Part shown: in pieces, positions 41,730-50,556 of the stretch
Layout of the letters: every line of letters starts with the position of its first letter
Position numbering within the stretch: the stretch's first letter is position 1
Program-made: the position numbers and the translations under genes
Origin: Planctomycetia bacterium
Lineage (GTDB): Bacteria > Planctomycetota > Planctomycetia > Gemmatales > HRBIN36
Direction: 5' to 3'
Assembly: GCA_016795155.1 (NCBI GenBank)
Contig: JAEUIE010000012.1
Span: 1 to 64,000 of the forward strand
DNA: 64,000 bases
Notes under the pieces: generated by a model
What the model was told of the DNA's origin: nothing
The model's input: only the letters and a program-made list of their open reading frames with translations
Databases searched by the model: none

Positions 41730-44084
41730 CTACATCATCCCTACCGGGTCAATATCAATGGTAACTTCAACTCCATCAATAGGCTGATACGCTGATTGAA
41801 CAGTCTTGAGTGCAGCATGCAGCGTATGCGAGGTGCCGGTAAGAACTAGTAAATGATGACGATACCAGCCTTCCAGTTTCTTGAGGGGAGCAGCAGCGGG
41901 GCCGAGCACTTTCAACCCCTTACCAACATGAGGCTCCAATAGTTTGGTCCATTGTTCTGATTCTCGTTCCACCTGTATGGCATCACGGCTGCGGAAGATA
42001 ATGCGTGCCAGGCGTGTGCTGGGTGGAAAGTGATGCAAGGTGCGTGCAGCTAATTCAGCTTCGGCAAAGGTAACGTAGTCATGTCTTGTTGCCAGCCGGA
42101 TGCTGGGATGATCCGGGTGAAAGGTCTGAACGAGCACTTTACCACCATGATCGCCGCGGCCGGCACGTCCAGCCACCTGGGCCAGCAATTGAAAAGTGCG
42201 TTCACTCGCACGGAAGTCTGGTAGATGCAGAGCCTGGTCGGCATACACTACACCAACCAATGTCACAGAGGGTACATCCAGTCCCTTGGCAATCATCTGG
42301 GTGCCGAACAGAATACGAATCTCCCCGCTTTGAAAGGCTTTGAAGATCTTGGCATGGCTGCCTGTCTTCTTTGTGGCGTCAGCATCCATGCGTGCTGCGG
42401 CAACACCAGGGAATTTGACCCCCAGTTCTTCTTCCAGTTTTTCAGTACCAAATCCGTAATAACGTAAACTGCCCACGCCACAGGTAGTGCACCTTCGGGG
42501 TGGGGCCATCTCGAAGCCGCAATAGTGACACAAGGCGGTACCTGCCATATCCCTCTGCTCGCCACGATACCCCTGTACCCCATGTGCAACCTCGTTGCTA
42601 ACTTTGTTTTTGCCATAGCGGTGGTAGGTCATGGCAACATCGCAGAATTTGCACTTGACCGTCTGACCGCAGTCAGGGCAAAACAGGCAGGTATCAAAGC
42701 CACGACGGTTGAGAAGGAGAATGACCTGTCCGCCTTCTTTCAATGCCTGCTGAATGGCAGACTCCAAGCTGGGGCCAATGGCCTTATAGGGGCCAGGTGG
42801 GATCTTCTCATGTCGCATGTCAATGACGCCAACTGGTGGCAACGGTCTGCCGCTGACTCGCACTGGAAGATCAAGTTGAGTATAGATTCCCTTTTTGGCA
42901 TTGTTCCATGATTCCAGTGAAGGGGTAGCTGAGCCAAGAATGATGGGTATGCCTTCACGATGAGCTCTAACGATAGCGAGGTCACGACCATGATAACGAG
43001 GCGTTGCTTCCTGCTTGAAACTCTGTTCATGCTCTTCGTCAACAATGATGAGTCCAAGGTTGGCTGTGGGGGCAAAGACGGCACTGCGGGCGCCGACAAT
43101 CACCGGCACTTTGCCTAGGGCGATGCGTCGCCAATGGCTGCCTCGATCGGCATCGGTCAAATGACTATGAAGGACTGCTACTGAACCGAACCGTGCTTCG
43201 AATCGCTGTACCGCCTGGGGCGTCAGACTGATTTCTGGGACCATCACCAGCGCCTGCTTGCCTGCCCGCACTACCTTGTCGATAGCCTGCAGATACACTT
43301 CGGTTTTACCTGAACCAGTAACGCCATAGAGCAGGAAAGCATGATACCCGCCTGCGTCAAGTTGTTTTTCGATGACGTTAAGAGCCTTTTGCTGATCGGC
43401 ATTCAGTACCAGATGTTCCTGAGTTGGAAGTGGTGTGGCAGGCAGCAGGTGCGTCTCAACACGTCGCTTCTCTCGTGTAATGTAGCCACGTTCTACCAGT
43501 GCCCAAAGTATGGGGAGCGAGCAGCCGGTCTCATCGATCACTGTTTTGGTATCGTGTGCACCAGGATGAGCACGGAGGTATTCCAGTGCGATTGCCTGCT
43601 TCTTACTGAGTCGTGGAGGTGCGATTGGCAGCAGGGGTTCCGGAATAGCTGCAACAAAATCACGTTCACGAGAACCTGCCTGAGCCTTGGCAGCAGCGGG
43701 AATCACAGCATCCAGCGCCTGGCCCCATCCGCAAAAATAATAATCTGAGAGCCAATGTGTCAGCTTGAGTAACTGTGGTGTAAAGAGTGGATCGCTGTCG
43801 ATAACGCGCGTTATCAGTTTGACTGCTCTTTCAGGTTTCGTCTGGTTCACATCGACGCAGTAACAGATCGCTTGAGCATTGCCCCGGCCAAAGGGGACAA
43901 TAAGCCGTTTGCCTGGGTCTACCTGCCCTTGCAGTTCATCAGGTATGCCGTAGGTAAAAACTGTGGTGATAGGTCTGTTGAAAATAACCTGAGCATACCC
44001 CACCGGCTCTGGTTGTTCAGGAGGCAGATGGGCATCGGGAAATAGCATCTCGCTAGGCATGGGGGACATTGTAGCATCTGACAA
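41730..44084 (-). CDS. priA: Primosomal protein N' (replication restart helicase PriA)
   Basis: 784 residues. The N-terminal 3'-DNA-binding region (VIFNRPITTVFTYGIPDEL) is followed by the helicase core: Walker A YGVTGSGKT, the DEEH box in IIVDEEHEQSFKQEATPRYHGRD, and the late motif QVAGRAGRG. Between the helicase lobes is the zinc-binding cluster: CLFCPDCGQTVKCKFC and CHYCGFEMAPPRRCTTCG, eight cysteines. PriA reloads the replisome at stalled forks. The length is near the usual 730-800. Confidence 0.93.
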   Translation of the reverse strand: MSDATMSPMPSEMLFPDAHLPPEQPEPVGYAQVIFNRPITTVFTYGIPDELQGQVDPGKRLIVPFGRGNAQAICYCVDVNQTKPERAVKLITRVIDSDPLFTPQLLKLTHWLSDYYFCGWGQALDAVIPAAAKAQAGSRERDFVAAIPEPLLPIAPPRLSKKQAIALEYLRAHPGAHDTKTVIDETGCSLPILWALVERGYITREKRRVETHLLPATPLPTQEHLVLNADQQKALNVIEKQLDAGGYHAFLLYGVTGSGKTEVYLQAIDKVVRAGKQALVMVPEISLTPQAVQRFEARFGSVAVLHSHLTDADRGSHWRRIALGKVPVIVGARSAVFAPTANLGLIIVDEEHEQSFKQEATPRYHGRDLAIVRAHREGIPIILGSATPSLESWNNAKKGIYTQLDLPVRVSGRPLPPVGVIDMRHEKIPPGPYKAIGPSLESAIQQALKEGGQVILLLNRRGFDTCLFCPDCGQTVKCKFCDVAMTYHRYGKNKVSNEVAHGVQGYRGEQRDMAGTALCHYCGFEMAPPRRCTTCGVGSLRYYGFGTEKLEEELGVKFPGVAAARMDADATKKTGSHAKIFKAFQSGEIRILFGTQMIAKGLDVPSVTLVGVVYADQALHLPDFRASERTFQLLAQVAGRAGRGDHGGKVLVQTFHPDHPSIRLATRHDYVTFAEAELAARTLHHFPPSTRLARIIFRSRDAIQVERESEQWTKLLEPHVGKGLKVLGPAAAPLKKLEGWYRHHLLVLTGTSHTLHAALKTVQSAYQPIDGVEVTIDIDPVGMM

Positions 44085-44129
44085 CCTGCAGCAAGGAAGG
44101 AGCAGTTGTTTCCATGCAACTGAATCAAA

Positions 44130-44624
44130 TCAGTTCATATCCCAGATGGTATAGTTCAGGTAGCCTGCAAATGTCACCCATAGAATGTAGGGAACAAGCA
44201 GCAGCGCACCGATGCGCGAGATCGGCCAGAAAAAGTAAATGGTGATGGCGATGGACAGCCAGAGTGCGCAGAGTTCATAGTAAGCAAATTCTGGGCATTG
44301 CATGACAAAGAAAGCATAGGACCAGCCCAGATTGAGCACTAATTGCAGAATAAAGCATGCAATGGCAAGGTGAAAGACTCCCACTTTCCGCCAGACCAGC
44401 CATGCTGCAATCGCCATGAGGGTATAGAGTACCTGCCAGATGGTACCAATGACGTAACCTGGTGGCGTCCAGGAAGGCTTCCGCAACGATGGATAGTACA
44501 ACGACAATCCCTGGCTGGTGGCGTATCCACCCAGTGCAGCTACACCAAAGCAGATGCCAAGCCAGATCAGCAAGGCACCAAAGGTTTTCCATTTACTTTC
44601 AGCAAATAAAATTGTTTGATCCAT
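44130..44624 (-). CDS. tspO: TspO/MBR family protein
   Basis: 164 residues with five hydrophobic helices, including WLGICFGVAALGGYATSQG, the loop YPSLRKPSWTPPGYVIGTIWQVLYTLMAIAAWLVW and LQLVLNLGWSYAFF. These are the TspO fold, which binds porphyrins and in bacteria affects tetrapyrrole and stress physiology. Expected ligand-pocket residues W (in SWTPPG) and the conserved Asn/Trp in LNLGWSYAFF are present. Monocistronic. Confidence 0.9.
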   Translation of the reverse strand: MDQTILFAESKWKTFGALLIWLGICFGVAALGGYATSQGLSLYYPSLRKPSWTPPGYVIGTIWQVLYTLMAIAAWLVWRKVGVFHLAIACFILQLVLNLGWSYAFFVMQCPEFAYYELCALWLSIAITIYFFWPISRIGALLLVPYILWVTFAGYLNYTIWDMN

Positions 44625-44830
44625 ACTGTCATCTTTCGCAATAGTGCTGATTGACGATTCAGGTTAATGCTGGTTGGTTGTCAGTTGGCGATTATGCATC
44701 ATTTGAAAAATATGAGATTATTTCAAAATATGCTTGCATACCGTGAATATTGTGTTTACAACGTAACGTATGGGCGTCTCCTGCCCATTTGCCCGTTTCC
44801 AACCCCACACTTAGTTTTGGAGTAGATGTC

Positions 44831-44995
44831 ATGTTTGCAGCCATCAAGAGATTCATCAACAATGAAGACGGCCCAACAGCAGTGGAATACGCTGTGATGC
44901 TGGCACTGATCATCGTGCTGTGCATTGTGGTTATCCGCCAGGTCGGTACCAGTTCTTCCCGAACTTTCAGCACCGCCGATTCCGCTATTTCCTAG
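44831..44995 (+). CDS. Flp-family type IVb pilin
   Basis: 54 residues. The short leader MFAAIKRFINNEDGPTAVEYAV has the G-P-T-A-V-E-Y signature of Flp pilins: cleavage after Gly, and E5/Y6 of the mature pilin. It continues into one hydrophobic helix (MLALIIVLCIVVI). GGAG lies 8 bases before the ATG. No tad/cpa assembly genes (secretin, ATPase, prepilin peptidase) are in the window, so the pilin is separated from its machinery. A terminator directly follows. Confidence 0.88.
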   Translation: MFAAIKRFINNEDGPTAVEYAVMLALIIVLCIVVIRQVGTSSSRTFSTADSAIS

Positions 44996-45014
44996 TGATA
45001 CACACACTTGGGGA

Positions 45015-45046
45015 AGGTCTGGCTCTTCATCGGGCCAGACCTTTTT
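45015..45046 (+). terminator. Intrinsic terminator of the Flp pilin gene
   Basis: Perfect arms AGGTCTGGC and GCCAGACCT around a 10-base loop, followed by TTTTC. It starts 20 bases after the pilin stop. The minus-strand lipoprotein gene ends right at its far edge, so it may serve both. Confidence 0.82.
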
Positions 45047-45712
45047 CTATTCCAGTTTTGCCAATTCCTGTTCGAAGAAATCACGAGCAGTTAACGTACT
45101 CCCATCAGACAGTCGAATCAGATAGACTTCCCCGCTCAATGAAGATTTGGAAGCCACGTGTTCGATAAACTGCGAAGCAGTTTGGATGCTGTCTCCTGCG
45201 TTCTTAAGTTTCAATCGTAAATGCTCTGCAGCTTCCTGCGCTGAATACTCCGTGCCGTTACGAATAAACCGGGCATCCTTGAGGCTTTCTACACTCGAAA
45301 TGAGTTTGTCAATCTTCTGGGATTCTGAAAGTCCTCCAATTTCAAATGTTGCAAAGTCTTCGCCAACCAGGGCATTGCTCAACTCAGTCAAGCGGATGGT
45401 ATAGCTGGCCTTGTAGATTTTCAGTTCCGTGGCTTCTCCTGGTTTCAGTGAAACCAACCCTGTGGTAGCACGCTCCATGTCATCAGAAAAATGTGTGCTG
45501 ACCATGACCTGACCGCGTGTAATATCCCCTACCGTCAGGCTGCAATCTTTCTCAAGTCCTGGTATGCGTGTCGTTGAGCGCTGCTTTACCGTCATCGTGA
45601 TGGGGAACGGAGATTTGACGCTGGTTGATTCTAACTTGGAAGCGGTAGCAGGTGCATCGCTGCAACCTGCAAGACCGATCAGCATGATCATGGAGAAACG
45701 AGTGATGTGCAT
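45047..45712 (-). CDS. DUF5329-family lipoprotein
   Basis: 221 residues. The lipobox LAGC at about 14-17 predicts a lipid-anchored protein. The C-terminal half matches DUF5329: IDKLISSVESLKDARFIRNG, SAQEAAEHLRLKLKNAG, IEHVASKSSLSGEVYLIR. The N-terminal half (about 20-110) is a separate domain of unknown nature. The order pyrE then this gene on the same strand, 17 bases apart, suggests co-transcription with pyrE upstream. Confidence 0.8.
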   Translation of the reverse strand: MHITRFSMIMLIGLAGCSDAPATASKLESTSVKSPFPITMTVKQRSTTRIPGLEKDCSLTVGDITRGQVMVSTHFSDDMERATTGLVSLKPGEATELKIYKASYTIRLTELSNALVGEDFATFEIGGLSESQKIDKLISSVESLKDARFIRNGTEYSAQEAAEHLRLKLKNAGDSIQTASQFIEHVASKSSLSGEVYLIRLSDGSTLTARDFFEQELAKLE

Positions 45713-45729
45713 GGAAACTCCCTCTGCTG

Positions 45730-46275
45730 CTACACCCCCAGGTCGCGGATGGTGCAGATGGTACGAAACTGAATACCCAGCGCTTCAAACCGTTCACGTG
45801 CTCCCTGCAGACGGTCCACGATACCTACCACAGCGATCACCTTCGCGCCGGCTTCCTGCACTGCTTCGATAGCAGTCATCACCGAACCACCTGTCGTGAA
45901 CACATCTTCCACAATAACCACTTTGCCGCCAACAGGCAAAACCCCTTCCACGGTTTTTTGCAAGCCATGCGTTTTGGCTTCTTTGCGGATGAAGAAGCCT
46001 TCCATTTCTTTGCCCATTTTGTCGTAATGCATGGTGACTGCAACAGTAAGTGGCAATGCACCAACCGCAGGTCCACCAATAGCCTGCATCGGCAGGTCTT
46101 TGGTGAGTTCATACAGGGCTTCACCAATCAGTGTTGCCGAGGGCCCATGCAGAAACAAAGACCGGGCATCGATGTAATAACTCGATTTCTGTCCCGAAGC
46201 CAGTGTAACTTCTTGGTGTATCACTGCCCGTTGTTTGATGAGTTCCAGCAATCTTTCACGTGATGTCATTTTCAT
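45730..46275 (-). CDS. pyrE: Orotate phosphoribosyltransferase
   Basis: 181 residues. PyrE adds ribose-5-phosphate from PRPP to orotate to make OMP in pyrimidine biosynthesis. Visible are SGQKSSYYIDARSL (orotate region), FFIRKEAKTHG (flexible catalytic loop) and VVIVEDVFTTGGSVMTAIEA (PRPP-binding signature). Starts at 46275 or 46269 are both ATG. A palindromic repeat of the GGACTGCAGTCC family lies about 25 bases upstream. No other pyr genes are in the window. Confidence 0.94.
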   Translation of the reverse strand: MKMTSRERLLELIKQRAVIHQEVTLASGQKSSYYIDARSLFLHGPSATLIGEALYELTKDLPMQAIGGPAVGALPLTVAVTMHYDKMGKEMEGFFIRKEAKTHGLQKTVEGVLPVGGKVVIVEDVFTTGGSVMTAIEAVQEAGAKVIAVVGIVDRLQGARERFEALGIQFRTICTIRDLGV

Positions 46276-46298
46276 TGTCTCTTGATCTCGTTTGCCTC

Positions 46299-46326
46299 AA
46301 GCCCAAGGACTGCAGTCCGCGGGTTT
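46299..46326. repeat. Imperfect palindrome, GGAYTGCAGTCC family, copy 3
   Basis: Outer arms AAGCCC and GGGTTT with a two-base mismatch on each side of the core GGACTGCAGTCC. It lies between pyrE and the CPBP protease gene, and its right edge includes two bases of that gene's stop codon (46325-46327). It is closely similar to copy 1 at 2863. Confidence 0.8.
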
Positions 46327-47080
46327 ACATTCCCAGGCTGGCTTTACACAAATCATACCCACAGATCATGATACCCAGATCAGCACATAAGTGGGCCACC
46401 CAGGCGCCCCACAATGAACCGGTGTATTGGTAAATACAGCACCAGACAAACCCGCCAAAACCAATGCAGAAGCTGAAGGCAATCACCAATATCAGACCCA
46501 GATCGCCCGGCAGATACGCGTACAGCACCAGAATATGATGCAGCATGAAACCAATGGAACTGATGATGGCAGCTTTCAACCAGGGCATGGTGAACCGAAG
46601 ATGCCCGAAAATAAACCATCGCCAGTAATACTCTTCATAGGCTGAGTGCACTATCGTCAGGAAAATGGCCAGAAACAGGAATGTGGTAGCTGAATCAACC
46701 CCAGCATCATCCAGTTTCTTCTGTACAAGCATTGCAGTTTCCGACATGATCGGCATATGCTTGAGCCAGAGAAAATAGAGCAGCAGCATGGCGGTTAGTG
46801 TCAATAAGCCGAAATCCAGCCCGAGTTTCCAGGAAAGTTGCCGCCTTGGTTTAGGCAAGCCGTTAACTTCATAAGTATTGGCCCGCATGGCTCGATGCCG
46901 TCGGTACAAATACCAGACAACAGGCAGCAGGCCGAGCACGACTTTGGAACTGCCATAAAGTACGCGTGTGAACATTCCCTGCCCGGCCAACACATAAAAG
47001 TAAAGCCAGGTCATCAGCGTTGGTGCCAAAAGGGCAACGCCAATCACCAAGCCATCAGATTTCCAGGAAAAGGAACGCAT
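46325..47080 (-). CDS. CPBP-family intramembrane metalloprotease
   Basis: 251 residues with eight or so hydrophobic helices. The CPBP (Rce1/Abi-like) motifs are present: EExxxR as YEEYYWRW (E149, E150, R154), the paired histidine region FMLHHILVLYAYL (H181-H182), and the third motif GAWVAHLCADL. These enzymes cleave prenylated or hydrophobic peptides; the substrate is unknown. The stop codon overlaps the palindrome at 46299-46326. It lies upstream of pyrE on the same strand. Confidence 0.83.
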   Translation of the reverse strand: MRSFSWKSDGLVIGVALLAPTLMTWLYFYVLAGQGMFTRVLYGSSKVVLGLLPVVWYLYRRHRAMRANTYEVNGLPKPRRQLSWKLGLDFGLLTLTAMLLLYFLWLKHMPIMSETAMLVQKKLDDAGVDSATTFLFLAIFLTIVHSAYEEYYWRWFIFGHLRFTMPWLKAAIISSIGFMLHHILVLYAYLPGDLGLILVIAFSFCIGFGGFVWCCIYQYTGSLWGAWVAHLCADLGIMICGYDLCKASLGM

Positions 47081-47282
47081 ACGGTATCTGCAATCAATTG
47101 ATACTCTTTCACAATACAGAAATGTCAGGGCAGGGCATGTAACACTCGATCAACAATGCAAAGCTAATGTAGTAATGTTAATTGAGGTAAGGTCCACGTT
47201 TTGTGATTTGACATCATGACGGAGTGACCTATGTTCCATTAGCTTGTATTTTTTGATTTGCACCACACTCGGCAGATTGATA

Positions 47283-48128
47283 ATGAAGTTTTTACTTTGT
47301 GGTCTGTTGTTACTGACAGCAGGTATTTCGTACAGTTTTGCTCAAGCCATCGTGGTTTTTTCCTTTGCCGGCCGAAACTGGGCACCCAATGGTACGCTCA
47401 GTGAGTCATTTAACAATGTTGGTGGAGGGACCATCAACTTTAATGTGACTGGATCTACAGGCAGCATGATTGATTTTAGTGGTGGCCCAACGCCCGACAT
47501 ATTCACTGATACATTTGGTGGCTTAGGTGTGAACAACAGCGCGCTGGTACTTGCAATGAACCAGGGCAGTAGTGCCAACACGGTTACTACAAGTATTACT
47601 TTCAGCCATTCCAATGGTGTTCGAAATGTGAATTTTTCTGTCTTCGATATTGATCGGGGCAATACCACGGGCTCAAACTACCAGGATCAAATCACGGTTC
47701 GTGCATACCGGTTTGGTAATCTCATCAATTCCAGCCTGGTTACCGTACCCTCACACGGCTCATCCAACTCGGTTGCAGGTAACGTGGTAACTGGCAACCT
47801 CTCGGTAAACGATACCGGCACAGGCAGCGGTCTCGGCAACGCAACTTTCCAGATTGAATCTTCCACTGTAATTGATCGTATCGACATCATTTATGGCAAC
47901 GGCCCACTGGCTCCCAGCAATCCGACCCAGCAGTGGATCATGCTCAGTGACATCACGTTTACGGTTGCCATCCCTGAACCTTCTACCTGGTTCCTTCTGA
48001 TCGGCACGCCATTGTGTTTGGGATCGATATGGTTTCTACGCTATCGAAATAAGCTTGAAGCAGATAACCAACAAGCTGCTGAAGCGAAACCAGAAGATGC
48101 AATGCCAGTTTCCAGTTGCAAGATCTAA
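47283..48128 (+). CDS. PEP-CTERM protein with Asn/Thr-rich beta domain
   Basis: 281 residues starting at the ATG 47283; a TTG at 47244 is rejected. A signal peptide (about 1-21, ending FAQA) is followed by a beta-rich domain with many Asn, Thr, Ser and Gly (NVNFSVFDIDRGNTTGSNYQ), resembling the lectin-like or anchor domains of PEP-CTERM proteins. The tail IPEPSTWFLLIGTPLCLGSIW and the basic RYRNK form the sorting signal, then about 28 further residues, longer than normal, after the basic stretch. No terminator was seen. Confidence 0.8.
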   Translation: MKFLLCGLLLLTAGISYSFAQAIVVFSFAGRNWAPNGTLSESFNNVGGGTINFNVTGSTGSMIDFSGGPTPDIFTDTFGGLGVNNSALVLAMNQGSSANTVTTSITFSHSNGVRNVNFSVFDIDRGNTTGSNYQDQITVRAYRFGNLINSSLVTVPSHGSSNSVAGNVVTGNLSVNDTGTGSGLGNATFQIESSTVIDRIDIIYGNGPLAPSNPTQQWIMLSDITFTVAIPEPSTWFLLIGTPLCLGSIWFLRYRNKLEADNQQAAEAKPEDAMPVSSCKI

Positions 48129-48392
48129 GAGTTTGTTTCGTTCTGAAGACTTGAACTAAATTTGAATAATCCCAAACTCATTGCAACGATTGATTCGCAT
48201 TTTTGTCATCATCTGAAGTGATGTTATGTGTGGAATCCTAAGAACCAACAAGACAAATACATCCACTTCTCGGTTATAAATTACATTTTTTACGCTGTTT
48301 TCCTGCCGAAGTGATATGCATGCTGTAAAGCCACTGAGTATTCAGTTTTTCCACAGCAAACAGAAACACGGAAGTTTACTGGAGTCACCGCG

Positions 48393-49352
48393 ATGAATCT
48401 CCTGGTTTTGGGACTATTAGTCTGCGTCGGTTATGGGGAATCTGAATCTCTGTTACCGACAGATTCTATACCGCAGGCAAGCAACGGCAATATCACCTTT
48501 GCGCCCGATGCAAATCAACGCTTGTTTGATGGAGGGACTAACAGGCTGCCTTTCCAGAGTGATGGAGAATTTGAATCATTCATCGGACCTATCACTAACC
48601 CAATCCTGAGTAAGGATCCCCGTTCCAACACTTATCTGCGTGGCTTGTTTATCAACAATCAATTCCCGGGTGACCATGCTCTGGGTGGTGGTAGTGCCCA
48701 GATTTATGCGATTCAGGCCAATGTAGCCTTGACCGAGAGACTGAGCATTATCGCTGATAAGGATGGATTGGCACGCGTTGATACCAGTGGTGGTATTCAT
48801 GAAACAGGTTGGCTCAACCTGGCTGCTGGTTTGAAATACACCTTCTGGCGCGATGTGGAGAATCAGACCCTGGGTGCCATCGGCTTCATGTACGAAATTC
48901 CCACAGGAGGCGCTAACGTTTTCCAGAATCACGGTTCTGGCGTGTTCACGGCCTTCTTGACTGGTGGTCAGCGCATTGGCGATTCGATCCATGTCCTCAA
49001 TACGGTCGGCTGGCAGTTCCCTGTTGATAGCTTCTACAACAGTGGTTTCATCTACAACAGCTTCCATATCGACAAAGCCATTAACGAATGGCTCTATCCG
49101 CTGATGGAAGTCAACTTGTACCACTACACCGGCAGTGGCCAATACCTCCCCGGCGTAGTGGGCGAAGGTGACGGTCTTCTCAATCTCGGCACTGCTGATG
49201 TCACCGGCAACACCATTGTCACGATGGCATTTGGCATGAAAGCCAAGATCAACTGCAACCTGGAATGCGGTGCTGCTTATGAGTTCCCGATCAGTGACCG
49301 CAAAGACCTGCTCGAAAACCGCATCGTAACGGAACTCATCCTGCGCTACTAA
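48393..49352 (+). CDS. Outer-membrane beta-barrel, transporter-like (COG4313-type)
   Basis: 319 residues. A short hydrophobic leader (MNLLVLGLLVCVGYG) precedes a barrel-like pattern of alternating strands ending in an aromatic residue (ELILRY, a good BAM signal). Recurring turns such as NGSGVFTAFLTGGQRIG and LNAAGLKYTFWRDVENQT-type segments fit the family of phenol/meta-pathway-type outer membrane proteins (COG4313), which are of uncertain substrate. Monocistronic, with a perfect hairpin following. Confidence 0.65.
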   Translation: MNLLVLGLLVCVGYGESESLLPTDSIPQASNGNITFAPDANQRLFDGGTNRLPFQSDGEFESFIGPITNPILSKDPRSNTYLRGLFINNQFPGDHALGGGSAQIYAIQANVALTERLSIIADKDGLARVDTSGGIHETGWLNLAAGLKYTFWRDVENQTLGAIGFMYEIPTGGANVFQNHGSGVFTAFLTGGQRIGDSIHVLNTVGWQFPVDSFYNSGFIYNSFHIDKAINEWLYPLMEVNLYHYTGSGQYLPGVVGEGDGLLNLGTADVTGNTIVTMAFGMKAKINCNLECGAAYEFPISDRKDLLENRIVTELILRY

Positions 49353-49382
49353 TACGCACCATGTATCAGGATGAGGCATGCA

Positions 49383-49416
49383 TCAGGGTATGATCCTTCA
49401 GCGGCTCATACCCTGA
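49383..49416. terminator. Bidirectional terminator between convergent genes
   Basis: Perfect 11-base arms TCAGGGTATGA and TCATACCCTGA around a 12-base loop, followed by TTGTCTTT. It lies between the stops of the outer-membrane barrel gene and the PARG-like gene. Confidence 0.8.
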
Positions 49417-49422
49417 TTGTCT

Positions 49423-50421
49423 TTAATTTCCATCGCTTTCGCCCCATTCAAACTTCTGTGTGTAGATGATGTCGAATATTTCTTGAAGAGGTGCGTTGCT
49501 TCTTTCAGACAGCCCAATTTCATGAAGCAGCATCTGAGCTGTATGGCATGCCGATTGGCCTGATGCATCACCGATGTGATAGACAAGTCGATGAATTCCT
49601 GACAAATGAGCAGCCAGCCATTGCAGGATGGTCATTACTGTGCGGTTACCTCCATAAGCACCGCAACCCCAGAATCCGGTATGTATAACAATTTCATCTG
49701 GATTGTTTTTCCAGAACGATGCAGTTTTTGCAGCAGTGAATCCTGAGTAAGCGGTTTGCAGAATGAAACGAAGGTCCTGCATGGTGTAGCGTCCATAGCC
49801 GTGGCTGGGCGCTTCGATAGCCAGGATGTTAGTGATCGTAGGCGGATGAAGTACGTGGGTGGCTAATCGAATCGCTTCATCGCTGGCCTGGGAAAATCGG
49901 TTGCCATACAAGCCTTCAGGTCGATACTGATCCTGGTTACGATCAATGGCGATCCCGCATCGCCTTTCCACATTCTGTACCAGGATGGGTGTAGGCTGGT
50001 TGTTTTCTACCGTGGCGGTTTCCAGGTTCAACGTAACCAGTGCTTCGCGTAGCGACGCCAGAGCAGGATGCTCTGCCACCTGCATTTCATCCTGTGCCAT
50101 CAGCCTGCTGCCATAAAAAGCAAAGACATCGGAATGAGCAAAGTTCAGATACCAGTCAACTATTCGATGGGCTGATGGTTCGTAGCCGAAGTAGTCCTCC
50201 CGTATTTCGATTAAGCAAAGTTGCCTGCCATCGAAATGCTCTGGCAGTGTGCATGCAGGCCAGCGTGAAAAGACGAGCTCACCCTGATGCATGGAACCAG
50301 GCGGGCAGGCAATATCATACACCAGTTGCTTGCAGGGATGTTCAAACCGGGGAGGATGTTTATTTACCAGTTGCTGCGTGTTGAAAGTTTGTCGTTCGAG
50401 GGGCTGCAATTCGACTGCCAT
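49423..50421 (-). CDS. Divergent poly(ADP-ribose) glycohydrolase-like (PARG-type macrodomain) protein
   Basis: 332 residues, soluble, without signal peptide. Two segments recall bacterial and eukaryotic PARG. The first is YGSRLMAQDEMQVAEHPAL (103-121), in the position of the GGG-x6-8-QEE signature, reading QDE at 110-112. The second is IVIHTGFWGCGAYGGNR (244-260), closely like the PARG phosphate-loop segment TGNWGCGAFGGD. The spacing between them (about 140 residues) is longer than expected by eye but plausible. The second acidic residue of QEE, the catalytic Glu, is kept. If the fold holds, it would bind or hydrolyse ADP-ribose polymers or conjugates. No PARP-like gene is nearby. Confidence 0.55.
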   Translation of the reverse strand: MAVELQPLERQTFNTQQLVNKHPPRFEHPCKQLVYDIACPPGSMHQGELVFSRWPACTLPEHFDGRQLCLIEIREDYFGYEPSAHRIVDWYLNFAHSDVFAFYGSRLMAQDEMQVAEHPALASLREALVTLNLETATVENNQPTPILVQNVERRCGIAIDRNQDQYRPEGLYGNRFSQASDEAIRLATHVLHPPTITNILAIEAPSHGYGRYTMQDLRFILQTAYSGFTAAKTASFWKNNPDEIVIHTGFWGCGAYGGNRTVMTILQWLAAHLSGIHRLVYHIGDASGQSACHTAQMLLHEIGLSERSNAPLQEIFDIIYTQKFEWGESDGN

Positions 50422-50556
50422 TGCGAAGCTCCAGACAGAATATTGGTTCTGCTTACTGTGATCGATGCGTAGTCACCTGTCAACTGTCGGCAAAACATGG
50501 TGGAGATTGGTCTCCCTTCCGGTTAGGATGATGCGACATCAATGCAGGAACTTACC

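Noticed and set aside
44700-44760. AT-rich stretch before the Flp pilin gene as a replication origin or special promoter
   Set aside because: Only short imperfect repeats were seen, with no DnaA-box pattern and no strong promoter match.
48576-49379. Long minus-strand frame opposite the outer-membrane barrel gene
   Set aside because: 267 residues but without family features; the plus-strand protein has a leader, barrel pattern and terminal aromatic residue.
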